Source: Glandiceps talaboti (taxonomy: Eukaryota; Hemichordata; Enteropneusta; Spengelidae). From it: 64,000 nt of DNA. Position 1 is the stretch's first letter, and every line of letters begins with the position of its first letter. The stretch covers positions 7,697,822-7,761,821 of the forward strand of contig NC_135570.1 in NCBI RefSeq assembly GCF_964340395.1, written 5' to 3'. The notes under the pieces were generated by a model, which saw nothing but the letters and a program-made list of their open reading frames with translations, had not been told where the DNA came from and did not search any database. The position numbers were made by a program, and so were the translations under genes. Below are positions 37,058 to 61,036 of the stretch, in pieces.

Positions 37058-37204
37058 GTAGTTGCTTCAAGAACTAGATTCCAATAAGGTAACTTTACTA
37101 CTATATGAAATGAAGTCAAGTATCAATTTCTATTCTCCTACAATTGTGTGTTAATCATTTTGTGTATAAGGAAGTATTTATTGCGCTCACTTGTATGCAC
37201 TACC

Positions 37205-37430
37205 CCAAATAGGAACTAGCATGCTCATTTGCATAGCAGTACTGCAACCACCAATACCCCAGTAGGAACCATCATGCTCATTTGCATAGTCATACTGCAA
37301 CCATCAATATCCCAGTAGGAACTATTATGCTCATTTGCATAGTGGTACTGCGACCACCAATAGCCCAGTAGAAACCATAGTGCTCATTTGCATAATGTTA
37401 CTGCAACCACCAATAGCAGTCAATTACCCA
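37205..37430. repeat. 53-bp tandem repeat, 4 copies
   Basis: The anchor tgctcatttgcat starts at 37222, 37275, 37328 and 37381, an exact 53-bp period, with actgcaaccaccaatacccc and cagtaggaaccat filling the unit. ATTTGCAT is an octamer-like (POU-factor) motif, so each unit holds one such site; function is inference. Confidence 0.9.
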
Positions 37431-38159
37431 GACTCTCACATCTCAGATTAGCAATAACAGTATCCACAAATAACCCCACCATCAACCACTTGCTTCTGAT
37501 CATGCCTGGTTAGATAGTTTGCAAATGGTTGTAAGGATTGCCATACTGCTTAAATTCAATTACTTAAGATGCCAGGTTATAAATTTTATTTAACGATATA
37601 TGTAAATCGATATGACATATTTAAAAAAAAATATTTATGTAATTAATTATAAATGAAAATATTCTTGTACATCTAACTGTATTTTGCTATTGTTTGACGA
37701 GCTTAAAACTTAAAGGGATACAAATTGTTAAGGGACACAAGCTGAGTTTATACGTTTTGGGGAGAGATTTATGCTGTGTATTTAAAAGTCACTAATATTC
37801 TACTTACTGAAGCATACATGACTATCACTTGCAATTAACTGAACTCAAATCTGGTATTAAGATATAACATATAAATGATCCAATGATGTAATTTATCATA
37901 CGTATCAAAAAATGTTCAGGAAATCCATCCTATGCAATTAACTGTTCTAACAATGCCAGAAGACAATTGTAATGTTATAGAAGACATGCATGGACATTAA
38001 CATTATACTGGAATGTGGTTTTATTGAAGTATTTTCACTTGAGTAAAAAACTTATAAACTCAGCTTGTGCCACTTTACGTTGCCATAGAGATTTGTTTAA
38101 TAATGGGGAGATGTATTAACTGAACAATGAATATTCATGAGTCCTAAGCACTTATTACT

Positions 38160-38510
38160 TTCAGTGATCATGAATATTCATTGTTCATCTAATATATATT
38201 CGTGTGTGCTTAGCCCCGTGAAGTAACAGTGTACCAATGCTAGAACAAAAAGTAGGGGGAATAACCTTGAAAGTGCAATGTATATGCATAACAGTGAATA
38301 CTTATCTGTTGTCTTGAAAACTGAAATGATGAAAGATGTACGTGTATAATACCTTGATGTGGCGACTGATTTCAATTGGTTATTTCTTGGTAATCAAATG
38401 AAATTTACTTTAAATTTTACATTTATGTGATGTGAAATCATGAAATGACTCTCCAGAACCCAACATTTATGAAAATACCTGTATTTCCAGGGGTGATGCT
38501 CCCCAAATGT
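38160..38510 (+). repeat. Dispersed repeat family B, copy 2
   Basis: Matches 12525-12730 in order and orientation (gaatattcattgttcatc, gtgaagtaacagtg, gtgaaatcatgaaatgac, ctccagaacccaacatttat). Longer than copy 1. Non-coding. Confidence 0.7.
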
Positions 38511-39029
38511 GATTTTACTTTGGGAATCCAAAACACAGGGTACAAAGTTATAGCCAGGGTATTTTGAAACCTATACTCAAATGTAATGTAATATGTGTGG
38601 CAGGAAAGTTGGGCTTCCTTTTTTTTGCAAGACAATTATTTAAAACAAAAAAGATATTAAGCTGCCATTGATACTACTAATAAAACAAAGTAAAAAAAAG
38701 TATGCTTGTTGTGCTACAACGCCCTTAGTGCTATTTGTTTCATATTCATTTGCAAATCGATTTTTATTTTTTAAATTCATTTTCACTTTTATTTGCTCAT
38801 TTTTTAATTTAAATATTTTAATTTTCACTAGCATTTGCAATTTTCTACAGATTTTAGGAAACTTTTGTCAATAATTTCTATATGGATTGTACTTAATAAA
38901 TTTGATAATTGTATCAAATATTATACATCTTAATAACAACTTAATTCATCGTTGACTCTCTTTTACTGATAAAATAAACCCATAATTTCCAAGATACCTT
39001 ATAATCAAAAGGAAACCAACAACAGTTGA

Positions 39030-39405
39030 CACACACAACTGCTGACATCAGACTGTGGACCAACGGAACCTGTTACAAACTGGCAAAGTAAACGACTGGA
39101 TTGGATTAATAACACTTGGTACAGTATATTTGACCAGCAGAGACTTGTATCACATTTCATCATTTGATAAGAACAGTTTTATGGCCACTTTAGTGCACAT
39201 GAAATGCCATGGGAACTGGAAATTTGTTTTGTGAAAGTGAACTATTAGGCTATAAAACTGTTCTTAACAAATGATGGAATGTAATACAAGTCTCTGTACT
39301 TCCAAAATGTGATGCCAAGTGCTATTAATCCAATTCAGTTGTTTACTTTCCCTGTTTGTAACAGTTTCCTTTCGTCAAGGGTGTGATGTCGGCAGTTGTA
39401 TATCA
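39030..39405. repeat. Foldback element, arms about 160 bp
   Basis: Left-arm blocks caactgctgacatca, acctgttacaaac, ggattaat, agagacttgtat and aagaacagtttta recur inverted on the right as taaaactgttctt, atacaagtctct, attaatcc, gtttgtaacagt and tgatgtcggcagttg. The loop lies around 39191-39245. Short frames here are artefacts. No transposase. Confidence 0.8.
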
Positions 39406-39794
39406 ATGTTTGTATTGTCACAGTAAACTGTTTGGTTGGAAGCAATGCTGCATTGAACCAAGCAGTCTTTCAGATACTGTATACACCATCCCCACTCATG
39501 CAGAGACTAATAAACAGACATGCAGCTGTGGCCTCAGACAGCTATATAGGTTACAGGCCTACCTTTGTAAGTTTTTGTTATGTGTTTGTTTTAATTTTCT
39601 TTAAATGAATAAAAATATAATGCAACAGCTGCATTGAAATGAGGGGAAAAGGTGAGACTGGAGATGCATTAAATTCTCATATTGTCATGTCATGTAGTTC
39701 TGGCAGAATCCGATCATCGTGATGGTGGTGGTGAATACCACTGCCGTTTACAACCCACTCTGGTCTGAAGCCATATGCATGCGTTTGTGTGTGT

Positions 39795-39813
39795 GTGTGG
39801 GGGGGGGGGGGGT
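39795..39813. repeat. (GT)n/(G)n simple sequence
   Basis: A short TG run followed by about 14 consecutive G. Confidence 0.9.
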
Positions 39814-42248
39814 ACAAGTAACGTGGTCTGTTAAGTGCAACACTGTCAATATGAAACCCCTTATTATGCATATGAATGTCAGGATGTGTACGTTACTCTC
39901 AAAATAATCTGGTGTGTCGCAGGGTCTGTCGTGTTGTGGTGGAAAAAGCTGGTAAAGTAACAATACACTGAGATACACTTTTTTTGCCACTTTTCTCTCT
40001 AGAGTGACCAAACATCACATGTAACATACAGAAGTCATCATACATGTCAAAGTTTATATTAAGTCAGTGTCATGAAGATATCTTGTCAAAAAGCTAAAAC
40101 TTCAAAACATACGTGGCTAATTTTCTGTAATTTGGTGATGATGTTTTTTGGGTATAGATGAGAAACTGTTGATGAAATGATTATACAGTCATTACTATGG
40201 ATATTATTTTTGAGTTTTGGTAAAAAAATTCAAACTTCAAAATGACTTGGCAGATCATGTATACCTTCTTTACAAAGCAACAGCTTGAATTACAACATCA
40301 GTAGTGTACAATGCCATTGGAGCTAATTTTTTCTGATCTGCCATAGAGGGTGATATTTGTAAATTTTTGGTCATATTCAAGGAGTGTAGGGTTGTTGAGG
40401 TCATGAGAAATAGAGAAATAAGTAGTGATGCCCATAGCTAAAGAAACCATGATGATTGAAATACTCAACTATGTGATGAAAATCAAGTTTGACCAAAGTT
40501 TAACTAGTACTTGACCTTACATACACTTGATATCCAATACTTTGGATTTGAAGGTCACACTGCTTCCCAGTAGTTAATGTCCAAGATATCAGTTATTGAA
40601 GGTTAAGTTCCCTGCAGGGTTTGTTTATATGATGACACAGTGTGTGAGCATAGATCTTAGCTGATTAAATTCTAATAGAGATTTCTGCCAATTGAGATTT
40701 AACTCAATCTCCCGACCTTTGACCTTTGAAGTGTATATAATTACATTGTGGGGTTTTGTCATTTCCTCTCATCACTTACAGCTTGTTTCAAATTTCATAC
40801 TTTAGAATTATTAGCTTTTTAGAGAGACAGTATCCTGGCATAATCTGTAAGGTATGCCGTGATGGTGTGCCCTCTCACATCCTTTTATAGATAGAGCCGT
40901 GGGGTGGGGTAAGTGTCATCCGAGGACAACATCTTTCAAAAGTCACTTTCAGAGAAACATTAACTGCTCAGAGCATCGGGGAACAGCATCTTTCAAATTT
41001 CTCACTTTGAGAGAAACACAGCTGCTTTTTAGAAGAATTTTTTAGAAATTATTGATGAGCCTTTTTTAGAAGAGGAGCAGGCAAGTGATGTGACTTACAA
41101 GCTTGATATTGTCACGTCATGACGATGGAGTTTTCCTTGATTTAAATAGTAGTAATTTTTTATACTTCTACACAGCAGACGGCATTTAATCTTGATAAAA
41201 AAGAACTTTTTGATGCAAAATGACACAGAAAACATTGGTGCTTTCACAAAATAACATACTTTATTCACTCTACAATAAAATAGACACACAACACATATTG
41301 TGACATAAAATACCCGTGTCGGGTGTAAAGGGCGCCCTCAACGGCCATTCAGGTGGTGAATAGACCACAGTTGGGACTATGCACTATCACCATGTAAAGT
41401 GATATTGAGGACAAGAGTGAAGTGTACAGAACTTGGCAGGTGATCATATATAATGCTAGAAAGTGAGAATTATATACTAAGTCTTGTGTAGAATTATATC
41501 TCAAATAATTTTTTATATATTTCTATGCTATATTGAAGGACTCTAAGTCTAAGAACACTTTTCTTTTCACATCTAGATATTTTGATGTTCTTGCAAAATA
41601 AACGTTAGATTTGTAGTGGTTTCAAAGTTACATCATGGAAATAATTAGTGTCTAAGATTACATCCAAATGTAACTTTACACTGCTGAGTGTGACCATGTC
41701 GTATTTCCAACACTATTCGGAAACCAGGTAACGCTTTGTAATGGTGAAGTCCCACCAAGGTCAAAGGTCACCTCTGACGATAATTAGATAATGTATTTGG
41801 GGACACAAGAGTAACACAAAATTGAGTTGACAGTTGGAAAGTGAAAATTGTACTGTCTAATTTATGCGACATTTAAAGGTTACGTTGGAAACCATGGAAA
41901 CGAGTCCAATCACCTTGTGAAGGACAATCGACTATTCCATGTTTAATAATATGCTATGACAACTATATTTATTGAGAGTTAGATTTTCTTTAATTTGGAA
42001 CAAAAAAATCTTTGTAATATTTTTAAAATCAGAATATTTCAGATAATACATAATATATTTCTACCAATAAATATACAAACCTGAGAACCATGGGACACAA
42101 TGGACCTATTATTATATTAGATAAATAGTAATTTAAACATTCACTGATCAGATATATATATTCTTGTCTACCGTACCTACCCACCGTATAAGACATACTC
42201 ACTACTGTACAATCTCTGCTGATTCATCTGACAGGTAGGGCCAATCTC
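39814..42248. other. Intergenic stretch, no gene recognised
   Basis: Contains a short block near 40848-40880 (ctgtaaggtatgccgtgatg, gtgtgccctc) related to the head of dispersed repeat family D. Otherwise AT-rich sequence with no supported exon or RNA gene. Confidence 0.4.
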
Positions 42249-42511
42249 ATTAAAAATCTGAAGTGGTGAATATGGCTTGATTTCTTTATTTACCACTATT
42301 TCCTTAAGAGATGTTTGTTCTCGATTTTGTTGTTCCGGGAGTTTTCACTACCTTCCCATATCTGACCGGAAAATGAGAATTTTTTCTATACAGGGTCAGA
42401 TGTGAGAGGGCGGCGATTACTCACGGAACAACAAAATCGAAAAGAATTGACACTAAATGAAAGAATTAGAGTAATAGAAATCAAACGATATTCACCACAT
42501 CAGATTTTAAT
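42249..42511. repeat. Foldback (MITE-like) element
   Basis: The left end attaaaaatctgaagtggtg and right end caccacatcagattttaat are inverted. Inner blocks tcgattttgttgttcc and ggaacaacaaaatcga are perfect inverse copies, as are atctgacc and ggtcagat nearer the centre. The whole 263 bp is thus one long imperfect hairpin. Non-coding. Confidence 0.85.
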
Positions 42512-42814
42512 CAGACTGAGGTAGGGTATAGGATTCATAAGTTATATGCATAATTTAAAATTGTACATCTTGTGCATAATAGTAATAATTGGATTTCGTA
42601 CACTGTAATGTAAATGATGTCTGTTCACTTTGACAACAAATCTTTTCTTGATGAAACGTTTTAACAAAGTCTTTATAGTGGCATAGTCAAGAAGTTATTG
42701 TACTGATATTGAAAATCACAGTACTTGTTGTCAATGGTAACTGAGTTTGTAATTTACAGCTGCTGGTATTTAAAGGCCCAGTTCAGCTTTGGATTAAAAT
42801 TTAGAGACGTTAAA

Positions 42815-42945
42815 ACAGTTGTTTGGTAAAGCTATAGAAAAAGTTGGTCCAGAACAAAAGAATAATCCTATGTAATCCTTGTAAGCTCCACTGATAACAT
42901 AACACTATTGTGAGAACCTGAGATTGAATCTCAGGCATTTGATAA
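42815..42945 (+). repeat. SINE-like dispersed repeat, best-preserved copy
   Basis: Runs from tttggtaaagctatagaaaa through ttggtccagaacaaaagaat and gtaagctccactgataacat to gagattgaatctcaggc. The last block forms a T-arm-like hairpin with a B-box-like core, which is why a tRNA-derived SINE is suspected. Confidence 0.6.
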
Positions 42946-43149
42946 CATATACATCTCATACTAATGTGTTCCTGTGTTCTCCGTAGAACGTTTTTTTAAA
43001 AAAAATTCACAGGATGCTCAAAAACATCAATGATCTAAAGCTAGGAAAGGAATGACAATCAGGTTGTCGACAAATAGGAACTGAAATTAGTTTTAAATTT
43101 AAGACTATATTTTGATATAATTCTATCAGCGACTAGTACACTCTGACAT

Positions 43150-43680
43150 GATAGGGGGATCATCTCTCCTTTAACTTGTCCAGGGAGAACACAGGAATTA
43201 CAAGAGGGCTCAGCTTTCCAGTTACCTCTAACTTTTCAAGGAGAACACAGATATATTACACAAGGTTTCAGCTCTCCAGTTACACTGACCAAGGAGAACA
43301 TGTATATTACAAGGGAGCTCATCTCTCTGGTTAGCCTTTTCAAGGAGAACACAGAAATTACACAAGAGCTCATCTTTCCTGTTACCTTGTTCTGAGAGAG
43401 CATATAAATCACAAGACAGCTGAGTGCCCCTTTTATCAGGTTGTTCTACTCTCAGTTCTCTAGTTCTGTTGTCATGGGAGAACACAGAAATTTCAAATAA
43501 TACAAAGTCTTGTTTCTCCTGTTCCTTTGTTCAGAGAGAATACATAAATGACAAGAAATCTCAGTTGTGACCTTGTTCATGGAGAACACAGAAATTACAA
43601 GGTCTCAGCTCTCTAGGTATCTTGTCCACGGAGAGCACAGAAATTTGAAAGAGAATCTCATTTCTTCTGTTATGGTTCCA
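43150..43680. repeat. Degenerate minisatellite, about 55-60 bp unit
   Basis: About 9 occurrences of aaggagaacacagaaatta or close variants, each followed by caag and ctcatctctc and then a gttacctt-like block. Strongly diverged. The 85-codon minus frame (LEKANQRDELPCNI) is repeat-encoded. Confidence 0.7.
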
Positions 43681-45012
43681 AGATACATTGTGTGAGACGA
43701 TGTCACTTTATACATTGTTACATTTGGGCTCATTTCGTCTTAGTGACATTTGATATAATATTTTCATCGTGAATGATGGAAGGAATGACAGCGTCTTTAA
43801 TTGTGAGTGATTTCAAAGAACAAAGACTTAATGCCAACAGTGACAGAGAAGGATTTTACTTGTTCACCCAGGTATGGTCAGGTGACAACCATCCCCGAAG
43901 TAGGGCGTACAAACCTCCCTGTACATATACATTACATAGCGTTGTATGGGAGACGCAATACATCTTGGAATCAGCAACAGGTTTATCATAAGTAGTTTAA
44001 ACTTAACTTCAAGGTTAATAAATAGAAGAAATCACACATATACAAATTATATCAGTACACTAACATATAAAACATCGGAATCACACGATAAAATAATCAA
44101 CATTTTCATCAAAATGGAGTCTCAACTATTCTGGTATATACACACATACGTGGCAGTGAAACTAACATAACACTAACATGTAAACAAATTGTACACAACA
44201 TAAGAATAACATTCTCTCAAAAATATAACATTTTCGTCTTCCTTGATACATATATTCTTTATGTTAATTTGCAACGATAAAAGAACTGACTTGATAGATT
44301 CTGGAATTGTTAATGTCAAAAATTTGCAACACCGATACTTTTAGTATTATTTTTTCTGCGATCATAGAAGCTGTTGTTTTGTGACTTGAGTTGAGTTGAA
44401 TGTTTTACATAGATTACTGATGGCACTGACATGCATCTGAGTACTTCAAAAAAATGCCATTGGCACTGAATCACATGAGGTACATACATAAAAAAAGATG
44501 TGCAGATCATTTGTAAATGCTAGCAGTTTTTGACTGCTTCTTCTAAAGAAATAAGTCTCACTCATTGCATGTCATGAAATAACAAATCTACACATCCTAA
44601 CAAAATAGATTTCAGTTGTTGAGTCTATTGGCCATCTTGGATGACTAGCTATACATCTATACTTGGAAATCTAAAACAGATTCTAAGAATTGGAGCACAT
44701 TAAAGCGTGATTAGGGAACCTGATGACATAAACGTCAATGACTCTATAATCACGTGGTGTGTGTCTCTCTCAATTTGATATGTAAAAAAACATCCAGATA
44801 TGTTAACCTTTTCCACACTGCATCTATCAAGTCAGTTCTTTAATTTATTCATTATTCACCTACAGCCGCTGACAAAGTCAAGTGAATGTCACGTCCAGAA
44901 TATTCTAACATTTTAAGTCCAGAATATTCTAGTAGTTCCAACTAAGATAGTAAATAAGTTGTATACCCTCCTCGACTCCTAATAATGCCTCTATCAGTGG
45001 CTGTCAGTGTGC
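43681..45012. other. 3' flank of the carboxypeptidase gene, no gene recognised
   Basis: Lies downstream of the minus-strand carboxypeptidase stop codon. It should contain that gene's 3' UTR; a tttatt (AATAAA on the minus strand) occurs at about 44841-44846, 170 bases past the stop, as a candidate poly(A) signal. Small open frames at 43773-44170 have no known motif. Confidence 0.4.
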
Positions 45013-58090
<13,078 letters not shown>

Positions 58091-60841
58091 CACTTAGTCT
58101 TTTCTCTACGATATATACAGTTACAAGTGGGAAATACGCCAATAATTACTAGTTGAGAATGTGAAATAACTGAACGGGCACTAGTGCAAGACGTCGCTCA
58201 CTGTTTCTTTGACAGACCTCAATGAAAAGAATAAATTAGATAAAAATGGCTACATTCGTGACGTATATAGGTAGGTAATTGGGCTATACTATTGTATGAT
58301 AGGGTGATCGGAGGGTAAAACGTTTCTTCTCGAGAGAATGTATGGATAGACAGAAGGATACTCCTCATGAAAATCGTTCTGTACGGCATTTATTGCATTT
58401 TTATACTGGATCATCGCAGATAACTTATTGTGATGAATATCAATATGGTGTTGCACTACAGTTTAATGGAACAATACATCATAACATATCACGGATGCAG
58501 GGACAACATCGAACACCCAAGCAGACTCCTTATCGTATTGACGTCATTGCATGGTAATTAGCAAGCAAAATACACGTTTATGTATTCGTTCAAGAAATGT
58601 CACATATTTGCCTGTTTACGGTGAAATTGAACGGTGTTCGTCGGACGTATTGTTACAACTGCACCCCTGGGGAGGGGGAGCAACTCCCCGGGGAAACCCC
58701 ATGTAATCTTACAGGGATGCGCCTAGATGCCGCAGTACTGCACTTACTGTAGCGGTTTCGTGACGTTTTTCTTTGCAAACCCCGTAAGAAAATAAAAAAA
58801 TAAAATGAAAAATGGTTAGTCACACCAAGTAAAATATGGAAATGAATAAAAAAGTATTGTAGATCTATAAAAACAAAGCTGCAAATACTGCAGCTATGCT
58901 CCATGCAGACCTCCAAACCCAAAGTGTTTTCATACCACATTTCCAGAAAAAATGTAGACCCTTTCTCTAAGTAATATATTCTGTAATTATACTGTCAGTA
59001 TAATTACTCCAAGTTCTGACATAGGGACATCTTGTATTTGTTGTTTTCCAAAATGCCAGAGAAAATGCCATCCTCGAATCCTGCTACCTTTCAAGGTAGA
59101 TGTCACTCGAATTCTGCAACTACAAATGTATCATTCACGCTGTACGTCAGATACGGATAAGGGAAATAAACTAAAGTCACAACGTATCATATTTGAGCTT
59201 TAGACATGGAAAACAACAAACTAAGGAATATTACGGGTCCCTATGTATTCTGACGTATTTATAAATTTTGTTGTTTACATTGGTGGTGTATAATATGGTT
59301 TTGAAACCTATATTCATGAAAGTTATGGATGTACTTACAGGGTTTCTGCACGTCCTTGTGACGAAACCCGTCCGAAAGCCGTTGCTAGAAACATGAAATA
59401 TGTCCAAAATTTCAGTTAATTGTTGGAGTGACCTCAAATTTCATCTTTTAACTTCCTAAAGCAAAATATACGCTTTCTTGTATGCCTGAAGGCAAGAAAC
59501 ATCTTCCCAGCATGATTTGCTATCTATGATAGCGGTCCCCCGGGCCCCGACCCATGGCCAGATTTTGAAAAAAGAATGTACACAAATTCGACAAAAAGAT
59601 CACTCTACTTGAAACGGTAAGTGTTTATATGCAACTTTCAATGCTGTATATTGTGTAGTATGCCTTAGGGATGTTTTCATTGTACAATGTACTTGTCTTG
59701 GCGATCGATTTATGCTGAACATCTTCGCTATCTCAGGCTGGGGATCGTTATTATCGAGTACCTGTACATGTTTTTGTAAGAACCATAATCTGTTTGACTG
59801 TCTGTCAATAGGCGCGTTTTTTTCTATTTCTTGTTTATGATATTTCTTGTTCTGTGAAAATATGAAAAAAAAAACATCTAACAACGTAACCATTTGGGTG
59901 ACTGCTATTGGAACTCTTCATTTCCCGATAAGTAAATATAAGAGCTTAAATTCCGTACTTCGGAAACTCCATAACATGAAAATACATCACATCATCGTGG
60001 CGTGACTATCTGTATTTTTTATACAAGGGAAGAATAGAAACATTGCATAGAAACGTTGGTATTGATGTTTGATGTACATGTATGAGATATGCCGTATAGT
60101 TCTTGTGTGGTGATCAGTTTTTCTCGCTTGTGTCTTGTACATATGGTAAAGATAATCAAATAAAGCTGAGTAGAACCCTGCCTGATGTGCTGTCAAGCCT
60201 AGCGCCTTGCAGTTTGTACGGTGCGCCCTCATCGGTTATGAGATGAGCTGTTGGCTATAACTTCAGGCGCGGTTACCCAGATTCTCACCGCTGGAGGCTC
60301 TGCCTAGCCTACAAGACCCGACCACAAGCGATAAACATGATAAAAGCAAAGATAAACGTAACGCGTAATCTTGGTAACCGGGCTACGAGGGCGTACATTA
60401 TTTAAACTCCCTAAGTTGTCGGAAATAGCATAATGTTGACAAATATTCGAGGACATGTAACCTCATGATGTAACCGGTTTCCGTCGAGCATCATAACATT
60501 TGTTAGTGGATTCTAGGGGGCGTTAACATTGAACGTGATCGGAAGTACTGACATTATGTCCCCAGATTACATCACAACGGATACTGTGCACCGTGTTCCG
60601 CAGCAACGAGTTTGAAAACACCGACCTCCAATCGCCGACAACATATGCCATTGTTCAACTTCCAGGCATATCACGTGAGTTTGGCCTGAATGCAACAATA
60701 CACAGTGTCACAGTGTGTTACTCGACAGCTTCTATTTCATGTATTGTAGGTAGGAAAACTTCAACAGTGATTATGAATGGCATTTGTGTAATACGTTTCG
60801 TTCTACACTTGTCCTAAACTTCGCCACCATATACCAAAGAC
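58091..60841. other. Intergenic region between divergent genes
   Basis: About 2.75 kb between the start codons of the carboxypeptidase (minus) and the SLC49-like transporter (plus). It holds a dispersed repeat at 58885-58975, which recurs at 61190-61285 (ctgtgcagacctccaaaccc, aaaag and agacc), and an element at 60271-60387 with inverted ends (ggttacccagatt / aatcttggtaacc). The plus-strand promoter is presumably within the CpG-richer last 500 bases. Confidence 0.45.
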
Positions 60842-61036
60842 ATGGAGTACCCTCGATCTGATACCGACAGTGACCCAAGTCTGTCTAGCCCAACAGCAAG
60901 AATTTTATCCGACGAAGATGGATGTTTACCTTCTAGTGGCGATGAAGAAAACTCTGACCCTGTACAATATAGGCTGTATAAGAAACGATGGTTCGTTCTC
61001 TTTCTGGCAACTTTCTTAGGATTTTCAAATGATGTG
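60842..61036 (+). CDS. SLC49-family (SLC49A3/MFSD7-like) transporter, exon 1
   Basis: Start MEYPRSDTDSDPSLSSPTAR; the ATG at 60842 is preceded by an in-frame stop. An acidic, Ser-rich cytosolic N-terminus of about 50 residues is followed by YKKRWFVLFLATFLGFSNDV, the start of transmembrane helix 1 with the Arg-Trp seen in SLC49 proteins. Of two overlapping donors, the one after GATGTG (GTAGGT) keeps phase 0 and joins exon 2 to give NDVVWLSFSP, fitting the W-x-x-F/Y-x-P pattern of the family. The frame reads on into the intron and stops at 61264; that tail is not coding. Confidence 0.85.

Noticed and set aside
43773-43991. 72-codon plus-strand frame
   Set aside because: No known domain and no splice context.
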